Shown: positions 1-6,934, numbered from the stretch's first letter. The stretch: DNA of 10,876 nucleotides from Burkholderiales bacterium (GCA_025354075.1 JANXNO010000085.1:1-10876), one strand, 5' to 3'. A program made the numbers and translations. The notes: generated by a model from the letters alone, not told the origin.

Positions 1-261
1 CATCTCGAAGAATCGATGCAGTTGGCCGCGCATGGACGCAGCCTCAACGCCGCGATGGACGACGCCCCGCGCGGTGCCGACGAGGTGATCGGCGCAATTC
101 TCACTAACGCGAGCCTCGCCGCGATGGACATTGCCGACGGCTCGATCGGTACACCCGTTGCAGCGCTTCTGGAGGAGCTGGAAACATCCACCCAGCGCGC
201 CGCATCGTTATACGAGCAGATTCGCGCGTTCACAGGCAAAGCGGTGGAGTCGGCCCGCTAG
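1..261 (+). CDS. C-terminal end of an unrecognised protein (5' truncated)
   Basis: The reading frame is open from the first base of the window and stops at TAG 259-261, giving 86 residues. An internal ATG at 16 has no clear ribosome binding site, so the gene probably begins before the window. The fragment is Ala-rich, acidic and predicted mostly helical, with the segment GADEVIGAILTNASLAAMDI followed by a run resembling a helix pair (VAALLEELETSTQRAASLYEQIRAF). It has no membrane segment and no catalytic motif I recognise. It ends 41 bp before the end of the convergent heme oxygenase gene. I cannot assign a family; a helical C-terminal domain of a larger cytosolic or signalling protein would fit but is only a guess. 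Confidence 0.55.
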   Translation, partial: HLEESMQLAAHGRSLNAAMDDAPRGADEVIGAILTNASLAAMDIADGSIGTPVAALLEELETSTQRAASLYEQIRAFTGKAVESAR

Positions 262-302
262 CAGACGCGTCTGGGTGCCGCCCCTGTCCCCATGCTGCGA
301 AG

Positions 303-947
303 CTACGAAGGCAGCGTCGGTGCGAGTTGCTCAAACAAATCGCGATGTCGGACGAACGCGGCTCGCGCCTCGTCCACAACGGCCTGTCCGCTTTCACCTT
401 CGCCTTCGACCAGTAAATCGAGTCCGGCACGAAACTCCTGCGCCAGGCGCTTGACAGTGTCCTCCGATCCAAAATCGTAAAAACAAACCCCTTCGTTGGG
501 AGCGAGCTGCAAACTTTTCACGACGACACGTGCGAGCATCTGGCCTCCGCTCAGATCGCCCAGGTAGCGCACGTACGCGTGCGCGGCCAGCAACAGTGGC
601 ACCGTCGTTGCCTTCAAATGTTGAACGTAGGCGACCGCAGCCGGGACGAGCGCGATATCGATGGCCCAGTTCTGCCCGTGCAGGCGTGCCAGATCGTCGG
701 CGAGCGGCGCTGCGCGAAACATCGTTTCGCAGTGCAAGCGCCGCAAACCCATGTGCTCGTTGTGCTGCTGGATACGCGCTTCAAGCGCTGCGTAAATGGC
801 GTGCAGGTTACGCAGTAGCGCGCAATAACCAGCACGGTTCAGTTGTCCGCGCAGCAGCAAGCGCATCACGCCAGCGCGCTCGACCTCGGCGTGAAGCGAT
901 TTTGTGCTCTCGCGCAGGCGAGTGGTCAACAGGGGTTCGACGGGCAT
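303..947 (-). CDS. Heme oxygenase, biliverdin-producing (HO-1-like fold)
   Basis: The 214-residue protein has the length and signatures of the bacterial heme oxygenase family (HmuO/BphO/HO-1 type), which opens heme to biliverdin, CO and ferrous iron using O2 and electrons from a reductase in the cytosol. The proximal haem ligand is probably H19 in TKSLHAEVE. The distal helix signature YLGDLSGGQML lies at 128-138, with the flexible glycines and an aspartate (D131) equivalent to the catalytic Asp of HO-1. The C-terminal helix containing FYDFG (about 156-160) is also typical. There is no signal peptide. The start ATG at 947-945 has only a weak upstream purine stretch. The gene is divergent from an exported small protein. 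No phytochrome, TonB receptor or heme uptake gene is visible nearby, so biliverdin supply for a bacteriophytochrome and iron recovery from heme are both open. Confidence 0.93.
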   Translation of the reverse strand: MPVEPLLTTRLRESTKSLHAEVERAGVMRLLLRGQLNRAGYCALLRNLHAIYAALEARIQQHNEHMGLRRLHCETMFRAAPLADDLARLHGQNWAIDIALVPAAVAYVQHLKATTVPLLLAAHAYVRYLGDLSGGQMLARVVVKSLQLAPNEGVCFYDFGSEDTVKRLAQEFRAGLDLLVEGEGESGQAVVDEARAAFVRHRDLFEQLAPTLPS

Positions 948-977
948 GCTTCGGTACGTTGCGAATTAAGCGTTGAT

Positions 978-1004
978 CATAGCGAGCGGTGCGGATTCGC
1001 TATG
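978..1004. promoter_or_regulatory. 7-bp dyad in the divergent promoter region
   Basis: CATAGCG (978-984) is repeated as a perfect inverted copy CGCTATG (998-1004) across a 13-bp spacer, in the 154-bp gap between the heme oxygenase start (947, -) and the exported protein start (1102, +). On the minus strand TATGAT at 981-976 overlaps the left arm and resembles a sigma-70 -10 box placed about 30 bases before the heme oxygenase start; no good -35 is visible at the right distance. The position would suit an operator controlling heme oxygenase, but the sequence does not match a Fur box that I can see. This is a candidate only. Confidence 0.3.
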
Positions 1005-1101
1005 CTTCTCGTCGCATCTCGGGTCGTCGGCTAACGAAAAATATCACTCAATGTCATATTCGCCGCGGCAAAACGTCTATGTATCAAACAGGGAGCTCCT
1101 A

Positions 1102-1476
1102 ATGAAAAATCATCGCCTCGCCTTCGCCGCCTTTGCTGCGACCGCATTTCTCGCAACGCCTAGTCTGGCCGCCGACATTCGCTGGTCGTCCGGTGATACG
1201 TTTCAGCACACCGAAACTATTGCCCCCGGCAAGGCCACAGAACTTTGCGGTGCAATCGAGTCGCGCCTGCCGGTCGAATGGCGCTACGTAGCCGATGGAC
1301 CGCTTAGTTTCGACATTCACCGTCACTCCGGTGCCGATGTGGTGTATGCCACGCGCAGCTATCTGACGCGCGAGCAGAACGGCAAATTGAGCCCGACCTT
1401 TAATTTTGACTGGTGCTGGATGTGGATCAACGAATCGACTGAGGCCGTGACTGTGCGAGTCGATCTCAAACGGTAA
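1102..1476 (+). CDS. Small Sec-exported protein, GOLD-like beta-sandwich candidate
   Basis: I chose ATG 1102, not the in-frame ATG at 973, because it is preceded by GGGAG (1091-1095) and starts directly with a signal peptide (MKNHRLAF, then an Ala-rich core, cleavage likely after SLA at 23). The mature protein is about 101 residues, predicted periplasmic. It contains C49 and C105, which could form a disulfide, the segment VEWRYVADGPLSFDIHRHSG (about 57-76), and a Trp-rich strand DWCWMWINES (103-112) before the final strand. The pattern of a short beta protein with a W-x-F/Y strand, an FDIHxH strand and a closing WxWxN strand resembles the GOLD/emp24 domain seen in small bacterial exported proteins. 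This resemblance is from pattern only. The two histidines H73 and H75 could bind metal, but nothing shows it. It is monocistronic as far as visible. Confidence 0.8.
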   Translation: MKNHRLAFAAFAATAFLATPSLAADIRWSSGDTFQHTETIAPGKATELCGAIESRLPVEWRYVADGPLSFDIHRHSGADVVYATRSYLTREQNGKLSPTFNFDWCWMWINESTEAVTVRVDLKR

Positions 1477-1674
1477 TGCGCGGCTCGCCCGATTTTTGCA
1501 GTAGATCACCAACAGCTTCCTGCTGGAATGTACATCCCACTTGGGCTGAGCGGCATTAATCGCTGCTTATCGACTACTCGCTTAATTCGGCACCAAGCCC
1601 TCTTTAAACGGCGCTTTCACTCTGAAGTTGTACCCTGAACTTCTAAGCAGGATGAGAATCGGCGTGAACGCACA

Positions 1675-2205
1675 TCAGGGCGCAGCGATAACCTTGGCAA
1701 CGGCCGTAGCTTGCGCACGGCTGAGGTTGGCCAACACGACTCGCGCCACGCCGTCGGATCGCTGTACCACCACCAGTACTTGCGGACTGACTTGAATCAG
1801 TGATGCTCGCGGCACGCCGGCGACGGGTTCGCGCTTTTTGTCCGCCGCCTCCTCACCCGCCTTGACGAGCATTTCGTAATAGCCATCGAGCGTGCGCGCC
1901 ACGGGATTTGACCCAATCGCCTGCCGATCAAAATACCGCACCGAGAGCGACGCCGCCGTCGGTCCGTTGCCACGGCGCCACACGCATTCGCTCTCGCCCG
2001 CCTCGTGCTGCCTGGGCGCAGCAGCAGCCATGCCCGCGCCAAGCATTTGTTTCACCTGATCCGCGCTGAGCAATTGCGCACATTTGAGCGAAGCCGCATC
2101 CTGCGCAAAGCCAGTCGAGCACCACCCGAATGTAAAAAAAACGGCTGCCATGAGCCGCGCTACCTGAGCCAAAAAAATAGCGATGATGGGCGTGTTGTGA
2201 GTCAT
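1675..2205 (-). CDS. Exported two-cysteine protein of unknown function
   Basis: From ATG 2205 the protein has 176 residues. An N-terminal hydrophobic stretch ending GFAQDAA indicates Sec export with cleavage near residue 34-35. Alternative starts are TTG 2211 and ATG 2151; the latter has a better Shine-Dalgarno-like AGGTAG but would leave a short signal peptide with no basic residue. The mature part begins SLKCAQLLSADQVKQMLG and later has ESECVWRR, so it holds two cysteines about 32 residues apart, likely a disulfide. The pattern of a Cys, a helix and a second Cys-x-Trp strand followed by SLSVRYFD recalls small DUF3558-like periplasmic proteins, but I would not assign that family. It lies divergent from mesD, with 163 bp between the starts; no functional link is evident. 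Confidence 0.75.
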   Translation of the reverse strand: MTHNTPIIAIFLAQVARLMAAVFFTFGWCSTGFAQDAASLKCAQLLSADQVKQMLGAGMAAAAPRQHEAGESECVWRRGNGPTAASLSVRYFDRQAIGSNPVARTLDGYYEMLVKAGEEAADKKREPVAGVPRASLIQVSPQVLVVVQRSDGVARVVLANLSRAQATAVAKVIAAP

Positions 2206-2286
2206 GAGCAAGGTATCGGCGAGCTTCGTGCGGTCAAAGCGGAAGGTTTAAATCCTTTCAGACATATCCTAACCGAAAGCGCTGTC

Positions 2287-2316
2287 AATCAAAACGTTCG
2301 CTGATTCGTAAAATCA
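2287..2316. promoter_or_regulatory. Repeated TGATT/AATCA half-sites upstream of mesD
   Basis: Three related 5-mers occur within 30 bp: AATCA at 2287-2291, TGATT at 2302-2306 and AATCA at 2312-2316. The last two form an inverted repeat with a 5-bp spacer, and the first two form an everted pair. They sit 53-82 bases upstream of the mesD ATG, where an operator for a methionine regulator could lie. The spacing resembles a dyad of MetR type (5-4/5-5) but the half-site is not TGAA/TTCA, so a named regulator is not supported. Confidence 0.25.
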
Positions 2317-2368
2317 ATACGGGCGCGCCGTTGCACTTTCGCCCGGCAACGCAGTAAGGACGGAAACC

Positions 2369-3403
2369 ATGTCGAACGCACTCTTCCCCACCTCTATCGC
2401 AGGCAGTTTGCCCAAACCGGCCTGGCTGTCGGAAACCAATGTGTTGTGGCCGCAGTGGCGCGCCGAGGGCGACGAGCTCGCCAGCGCCAAACGCGACGCC
2501 ACGCTGCTCTGGATCAAGGAGCAGGAAGACGCGGGCGTCGATATCCTGACTGACGGCGAGCAATCTCGGCAGCACTTCGTTCACGGCTTTCTGGCGTTCG
2601 TTGAGGGCATCGATTTCGATCACAAAGTAAAGATGGGCATCCGCAACAATCGCTACGACGCGATGGTGCCGGTGGTCACCGGACCGCTCAAACTGAAGGG
2701 CCGCGTGCACCAGACCGAAGCGCGGCTGATGCGCGCGCACACCGACCGCAAAGTGAAAATCACGATGCCGGGCCCGATGACGATCATTGACACCCTGTCG
2801 GACAATTATTACGGCGACAAACAAAAGCTTGCCATGGCATTTGCCGCACTGCTTAACCAGGAGGCACGCGCCCTGCAGGCCGACGGCGTGGACATCATTC
2901 AGTTCGATGAACCTGCGTTTAACGTGTACATGGACGACGTAAAACGGTGGGGTATCGACGCGCTGCATCGCTGCATTGAAGGGCTGGTATGCAAGACCGC
3001 GGTTCACATTTGTTACGGCTACGGCATCAAGGCCAACCTCGACTGGAAAGCAACGCTCGGCGGCGAATGGCGGCAATACGAGGAAATTTTCCCGGCGCTC
3101 GCTGCCAGCAAAATTGATCAGATTTCGCTTGAATGCATGAACGCGAAGGTACCGATGCATCTGATGGCGCTACTCAAAGGCAAGACCGTCATGGTCGGCG
3201 TCATTGACGTGGCCAGCGACGTGGTTGAAACCGCAGAGCAAGTCGCCGCCACCATTGGCAAAGCACTCGAATTTGTGCCACGCGACAAGCTGATTCCGTG
3301 CACCAATTGCGGCATGGCCCCAATGGATCGCGACATAGCGCGCGCCAAACTATGCGCGCTGGGAGCCGGGGCCAGGCTGGCGCGGGCGCTCTATGCAGCG
3401 TAG
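2369..3403 (+). CDS. mesD: Core methionine synthase, MesD-type (MetE C-terminal domain only)
   Basis: The 344-residue protein is a stand-alone homologue of the catalytic C-terminal half of cobalamin-independent methionine synthase MetE; full MetE is about 750 residues. It transfers a methyl group to homocysteine. The zinc site is intact: H213 and C215 in VHICYGYG, E255 in SLECMN, and C314 in CTNCGM. QFDEPAF (178-184) is the homocysteine-side DEP motif. AGSLPKP near the start, GEQSRQHF at 63-70 and PGPMTIIDTL at 134-143 closely match the MesD family of Acinetobacter and betaproteobacteria. MesD enzymes are folate-independent, need oxygen, and work with MesX (DUF1852) by family knowledge. Start ATG 2369 has AAGGACGGA upstream at 6-8 bases. 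Neither neighbour is DUF1852, so the partner must lie elsewhere. Annotated often as metE or 5-methyltetrahydropteroyltriglutamate-homocysteine methyltransferase. Confidence 0.9.
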   Translation: MSNALFPTSIAGSLPKPAWLSETNVLWPQWRAEGDELASAKRDATLLWIKEQEDAGVDILTDGEQSRQHFVHGFLAFVEGIDFDHKVKMGIRNNRYDAMVPVVTGPLKLKGRVHQTEARLMRAHTDRKVKITMPGPMTIIDTLSDNYYGDKQKLAMAFAALLNQEARALQADGVDIIQFDEPAFNVYMDDVKRWGIDALHRCIEGLVCKTAVHICYGYGIKANLDWKATLGGEWRQYEEIFPALAASKIDQISLECMNAKVPMHLMALLKGKTVMVGVIDVASDVVETAEQVAATIGKALEFVPRDKLIPCTNCGMAPMDRDIARAKLCALGAGARLARALYAA

Positions 3404-3573
3404 GCGGTCGATTTGTGGCGAAGATCAATAGCTTGGCTCTGCTAAAGTCCAATCTGATCGACATCAAACGCGTTGCGCAGACTTTGGCCACCAGGCATCA
3501 CCACGTTAGAGCGGGTGTCACGTCCCCGCCACTGACCGGTGCGCAGTCGGCTGATTTCCAGGAAAGAAGATAG

Positions 3574-4800
3574 ATGGCAAAACGCACCTCAGACTCAAGC
3601 GCCGACGACTTGCGCGGCGTGAGCCAGCTCGTCATTGATGCCACCACCGGCATCACCGACCTGGTCGAGGCAATGCATCGCAATATCGCCCGGGTGCCGG
3701 TACTGACACCATCGGTCGAAGGCGGACGAACGACCGGGATCACGGGCCTCGTGTATCGCGCCATACGCGGTGTGACTGGCGTGGTCGGCGGTGGCATCGA
3801 AGGCGCACTTGCCCTCGCGGGGCCTGCGCTCGGCAAGCTCACCGACGTGCCGGTGCGCGACGCAATTGTTGCAGCGCTCAATGGCGTGCTCGGCGATCAC
3901 CTGGTTGCCACCAAAAATCCGCTTGCGCTGCCCATGAAGTTCCGGCAAAACGGCGTCTCACTCACCGACGGCTACGACGCGCTGGCCACACTCCCCACCG
4001 ACGTGACCGGCAAGGTTGTGCTGCTGATTCACGGACTTTGCATGAACGACTTGCAGTGGCGCACGGTGCGTACCGACGGCAGCAAACATGACCACGGGGC
4101 AGCGCTGCAACGCGACCTCGGATTCACGCCGGTTTATCTTCGCTACAACTCGGGACTCCACATCTCCACCAATGGACGCACGTTGTCCGAGATGCTTGAA
4201 GCGTTTGTTGCGGCGTGGCCCTCGCCCATTACGCAACTGGTGATCATCGCGCACAGCATGGGCGGACTCGTCACGCGAAGCGCCTACCAATACGCGAACG
4301 AGGCGGGGCACGGGTGGACGCGCCGGGTGAAGAAAATAGTCTTTCTTGGCACCCCGCACCAGGGCGCACCGCTAGAGCGAGGCGGCCATTGGATCGATGT
4401 CATTCTCGGGGCGACGCCGTACGCGTCCCCGTTTGCAAAGCTCGGAAAAATCCGCAGCAGCGGCATCACTGACTTGCGACACGGCAGCCTCTGCGATGAA
4501 GATTGGCAGGACAAGGATCGCTTCGCCCGGGGAGCGATGCAGCGCCGTGCCGTACCGCTCCCGCCAGGCGTCAAGTGTTTGACTATCGCTGCGACGACAG
4601 GGTCAGGCGCCGACGATCTCAAGGATATCTTGCTCGGCGATGGACTGGTGCCTCTTGCAAGCGCGCTCGGACAACATGCCGATCCAACGTTCGCGCTTCA
4701 GTTCCCCTTGCAAAATCAGGTCACGCTGTACCAAACCAATCACATGCAATTGCTGAGTGTGGCACCGGCGTATGAGGCAATGAAGGCTTTTCTGACCTGA
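3574..4800 (+). CDS. Alpha/beta-hydrolase esterase/lipase (PGAP1-like)
   Basis: The 408-residue protein contains a full alpha/beta-hydrolase core from about residue 140. Visible elements are the oxyanion-hole motif LLIHGL (150-155), the nucleophile elbow AHSMGG with S228, the conserved FLGTPHQGAPL segment (257-267) typical of PGAP1-like and triacylglycerol lipases, an acid candidate D356 in LLGDGLVPL, and a histidine candidate H390 in QTNHMQLL. It likely cleaves lipid or ester substrates, but the substrate cannot be read. The first ~125 residues are unusual: a helical stretch and a glycine-rich hydrophobic segment (about 55-88, GITGLV...GVVGGGIEGALALAG) that may associate with membrane. No classical signal peptide is present. 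Start ATG 3574 follows AGGAAAGAAG. It lies 170 bp after mesD, in the same direction, without an obvious terminator, but the distance suggests a separate promoter. Confidence 0.88.
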   Translation: MAKRTSDSSADDLRGVSQLVIDATTGITDLVEAMHRNIARVPVLTPSVEGGRTTGITGLVYRAIRGVTGVVGGGIEGALALAGPALGKLTDVPVRDAIVAALNGVLGDHLVATKNPLALPMKFRQNGVSLTDGYDALATLPTDVTGKVVLLIHGLCMNDLQWRTVRTDGSKHDHGAALQRDLGFTPVYLRYNSGLHISTNGRTLSEMLEAFVAAWPSPITQLVIIAHSMGGLVTRSAYQYANEAGHGWTRRVKKIVFLGTPHQGAPLERGGHWIDVILGATPYASPFAKLGKIRSSGITDLRHGSLCDEDWQDKDRFARGAMQRRAVPLPPGVKCLTIAATTGSGADDLKDILLGDGLVPLASALGQHADPTFALQFPLQNQVTLYQTNHMQLLSVAPAYEAMKAFLT

Positions 4801-4883
4801 ATCGCGACGGTTGCCAGCGCTTTGGTGGGAACGAACGGGCAAAAGCGTATGCTCCAACCATCAAATAGAACTGGAGTGGTGTT

Positions 4884-5024
4884 ATGACGTTGTGCCCCAT
4901 TGCGCTGGCCGTTGGCTGCAAGAAATGCGCGCTGTTTTCGGTCTGCCCCGTGAAAGGGGTGATCGGAGACTACAAGCCCGAATCGAAAACCCCTGCGAAA
5001 AAAACTGCGTCCGAAAAAAAATAG
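4884..5024 (+). CDS. 46-residue cysteine-rich small protein
   Basis: ATG 4884 follows GGAG (4873-4876) at 7 bases and the frame ends at TAG 5022-5024. The product starts MTLCPIALAVGCKKCALFSV and continues CPVKGVIGDYKPE before a Lys/Ala/Ser-rich tail. It has four cysteines, C4, C12, C15 and C21, in a C-x7-C-x2-C-x5-C arrangement, two of them followed by proline, and a lysine-rich disordered C-terminus. The compact Cys pattern, the good ribosome binding site and its position in an otherwise empty 324-bp gap support a real gene. Similar short proteins with the CP...GCKKC...CP...GVIGD pattern occur, as far as I recall, in other proteobacteria as hypothetical proteins. Zinc or iron-sulfur binding is plausible from the cysteines but is inference. 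A larger overlapping frame (4811-5083) lacks these qualities. Confidence 0.75.
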   Translation: MTLCPIALAVGCKKCALFSVCPVKGVIGDYKPESKTPAKKTASEKK

Positions 5025-5035
5025 CAATAACCGTG

Positions 5036-5070
5036 ACGGGTCGTCCGTTGCGCGCCACCCAACGGGTCGT
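5036..5070. repeat. 9-bp direct repeat with an interleaved 6-bp hairpin
   Basis: ACGGGTCGT occurs at 5036-5044 and again at 5062-5070, 26 bp apart. Between and overlapping them CCGTTG (5045-5050) pairs perfectly with CAACGG (5060-5065) around a 9-base loop. The element lies 12 bases after the small Cys-rich gene and 55 bases before the next start. There is no T-tract after the stem, so it is a poor intrinsic terminator; it may be a transcript-end structure or a binding site. Confidence 0.3.
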
Positions 5071-5124
5071 GCAAAAGCTGTAAATATTTCATAGCATAGG
5101 GCTTGATTAACTGTGGAGCTTGCC

Positions 5125-5964
5125 ATGCGCCGCACGACGTTCTTTTCCACCTTCCGCTGTCTGCTGCTGACTGCGATCACAATCGGCGCCCTTGCAGCGC
5201 CTTCAGCACAGGCTGCCAGGACGACCGAGTGCACGAAGCTTAAGCTCTGCTACTGCGTGAATGATGACTTCAAGCCGCTGATTGAAGAAAAGGTCAAGTT
5301 CTTCCGCGCTGCAATTGCCGAACAAAAGGCCAAGGGCAAAGCGGTCGGCTACATCAGCGTGCCGTTGTCGACGCTCGGCGGCGGCTATTTTGATGTCAAT
5401 GCCGAGGTTTCTCTGGTCGCAAAAAAGCGCGTGGAAACGCGATTTGGCGAGGGCAACGCATGGGCATTAAGTCCCAGCTCCAACGAATCTGATCTGACGT
5501 TGCCGTCGGGCGTCCGCGGCAGCAATGATGACTATATGTTGATGTGGACAAAAATTCTTGAGGGGCCTTCCGGTATGGGCGACGATTTCGATTTTGTCTA
5601 CTTCGTGGGCCCTACGGATTTCGGTGCGCTGTTCGGCCTCACGGGGACGGGAGATATGGACACGATTGCGAGTTACTTCGATGATCGTCTCGGCAAAGAT
5701 GCAGGCTTAAAACGCGAAGTGGATCGCGGCCGCGTCACACGCTCCACATTTCGCAATTACTACGCGTTGAAAGCCTCGGTCACCTTCAGCAATGGCGCGC
5801 ACGACGAATGGAACATCTTCCGCCAGCTCAATGATCGCCGTCGTGCCGACTCCAAATACGGTGTTGCCAATCAGATTCCGATGCTGTTTGACGGTAAGAG
5901 TGTGGCACCCGCAGCGACCGAACAAGCGGTCACCCCAGGCGTTAGCGGCGCCTGCAAAATATAG
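5125..5964 (+). CDS. Exported protein of unknown function
   Basis: ATG 5125 is preferred over an in-frame GTG at 5113 because GGAG (5115-5118) lies 6 bases before it and the protein then begins MRRTTFF, a normal basic signal-peptide start. Cleavage is likely after SAQA (residue 30). The mature protein is about 249 residues, soluble, with three cysteines close together near the new N-terminus (C36, C42, C44) and one at C277 next to the C-terminus, which could tie the two ends. Recognisable blocks are DFDFVYFVGPTDFGALFGLT (154-173) and TFRNYYALKASVTFSNGAHD (208-227). I do not recognise the family, and no catalytic motif stands out. It is the last gene before a convergent transporter gene only 15 bp away. 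Confidence 0.82.
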   Translation: MRRTTFFSTFRCLLLTAITIGALAAPSAQAARTTECTKLKLCYCVNDDFKPLIEEKVKFFRAAIAEQKAKGKAVGYISVPLSTLGGGYFDVNAEVSLVAKKRVETRFGEGNAWALSPSSNESDLTLPSGVRGSNDDYMLMWTKILEGPSGMGDDFDFVYFVGPTDFGALFGLTGTGDMDTIASYFDDRLGKDAGLKREVDRGRVTRSTFRNYYALKASVTFSNGAHDEWNIFRQLNDRRRADSKYGVANQIPMLFDGKSVAPAATEQAVTPGVSGACKI

Positions 5965-5979
5965 GCGGATCCCGATCTT

Positions 5980-6879
5980 TTAGCCAGGCGCTTGAGTGCG
6001 CTTTGCGGGCACGCTGACGACCAGGTAAATGCCGAGTAGCGTCACCGACATCCCAGCGAGCACTGACCACGGCAGCGACTCGCTAAAGAGCAGCCACGCA
6101 AAGATGGCGGTAAGCCCCGGCACCAGGTACATGGCGCTGGTGAGACGGGTGACTGATCCCGTGCGCAGAAGATAAAACATGATCGAGATGCCAGCGCCCG
6201 AGAGGACAAAAACACTCCACAACATCGCAAAGATGACCTCAGGCGTCCAGCGAATTGCAAAGCTTTCGAAAGCAAGCGCGAAGGGCAATGTCGCCAACGT
6301 TGCCGCAGAAAATTGAATGACCTGTCCGGTACGCAAATCAAAATGCGGCACAAATCGCTTTTGATAGAGCACGCCCAAGGTGGTGCCAAGCAAAGCAGCG
6401 AAACAGAGCAGTGTGGGCACGCCCAGCGTTGCCGAAAGCGCGGTATCGCCCAGCTTTGCTGCCAACACGATCAGCACGCCCGCAAACCCCACGCCAACCC
6501 CAATGGCCTGGCGCAGGCTCACACGCTCGCCCGTCCAGCGCGCAAAACATACTGTGAGCACCGGTTGCAAATTCACAATGAGCGCGGCAACCCCTGCCGA
6601 CAATCCCATACGGATGGCCACCCAGACGCCGCCCAGATACAACGCCTGTATCAACACCCCGGCGAACGCAATGTGCAGCGCATCGCGCCGGTTCGGCCAT
6701 TTGGCGCGGCTCGCGAGCGCAAGCAGCACCATCAGAATCACCACACCGATATAGCGAAGAACCAGAAACGAGAGTGGTTCTGCATCTGTTGCCGCAAGTT
6801 TGGCAACGATGTAACCGGAAGACCAGACGATGATGAAGGCAGGAACGGCTGCGCGTGCAGCAAGTGAAGATTGAAGCAT
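5980..6879 (-). CDS. EamA/DMT-superfamily transporter
   Basis: The 299-residue protein has ten hydrophobic segments (about 9-29, 36-56, 66-86, 92-112, 124-142, 150-172, 184-205, 214-237, 246-265, 270-290), the topology of two repeated EamA units in the inner membrane. Family hallmarks are VWSSGYIVAKLA near the start, PLSFLVLRY at 35-43, the segment around 92-107 (GLSAGVAALIVNLQPVLT), and a matching second-half helix with YLVPGLTAIFAWLLFSE (251-267). DMT members export amino acids, sugars or drugs; the substrate cannot be read here. It lies 55 bp downstream of DUF1501 on the same strand with no terminator-like stem between, so it could be co-transcribed with the DUF1800-DUF1501 pair. Its start has no clear Shine-Dalgarno sequence. 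Confidence 0.92.
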   Translation of the reverse strand: MLQSSLAARAAVPAFIIVWSSGYIVAKLAATDAEPLSFLVLRYIGVVILMVLLALASRAKWPNRRDALHIAFAGVLIQALYLGGVWVAIRMGLSAGVAALIVNLQPVLTVCFARWTGERVSLRQAIGVGVGFAGVLIVLAAKLGDTALSATLGVPTLLCFAALLGTTLGVLYQKRFVPHFDLRTGQVIQFSAATLATLPFALAFESFAIRWTPEVIFAMLWSVFVLSGAGISIMFYLLRTGSVTRLTSAMYLVPGLTAIFAWLLFSESLPWSVLAGMSVTLLGIYLVVSVPAKRTQAPG

Positions 6880-6934
6880 GGCGAGATGCTAGCGGGAACG
6901 CGCAACACCGCTGCGATCACCGTCGTGCGAATCG

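Noticed and set aside
973..1101. 43-residue N-terminal extension of the small exported protein
   Set aside because: The extension would bury the signal peptide; ATG 1102 has GGGAG upstream and a normal signal start.
1509..1526. Hairpin CCAACAG-CTTC-CTGCTGG as terminator
   Set aside because: One mismatch in a 7-bp stem and no T-tract downstream; not a convincing intrinsic terminator.
2285..3160. Long antisense frame (291 codons) opposite mesD
   Set aside because: It lies wholly opposite a well-supported gene, has the composition of a high-GC shadow frame, and shows no domain or ribosome binding site.
3511..3529. GCGGG/CCCGC hairpin before the esterase
   Set aside because: A 5-bp GC stem is expected often by chance at this composition, and no T-tract or riboswitch-like context is present.
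4811..5083. 90-codon plus-strand frame overlapping the small Cys-rich gene
   Set aside because: No good ribosome binding site and unnatural composition; the 46-residue frame in another phase has both a site and a coherent Cys pattern.
6313..6867. 184-codon plus-strand frame opposite the EamA transporter
   Set aside because: Rich in His, Gln, Asn and Arg, as expected from reading membrane-protein codons backwards.
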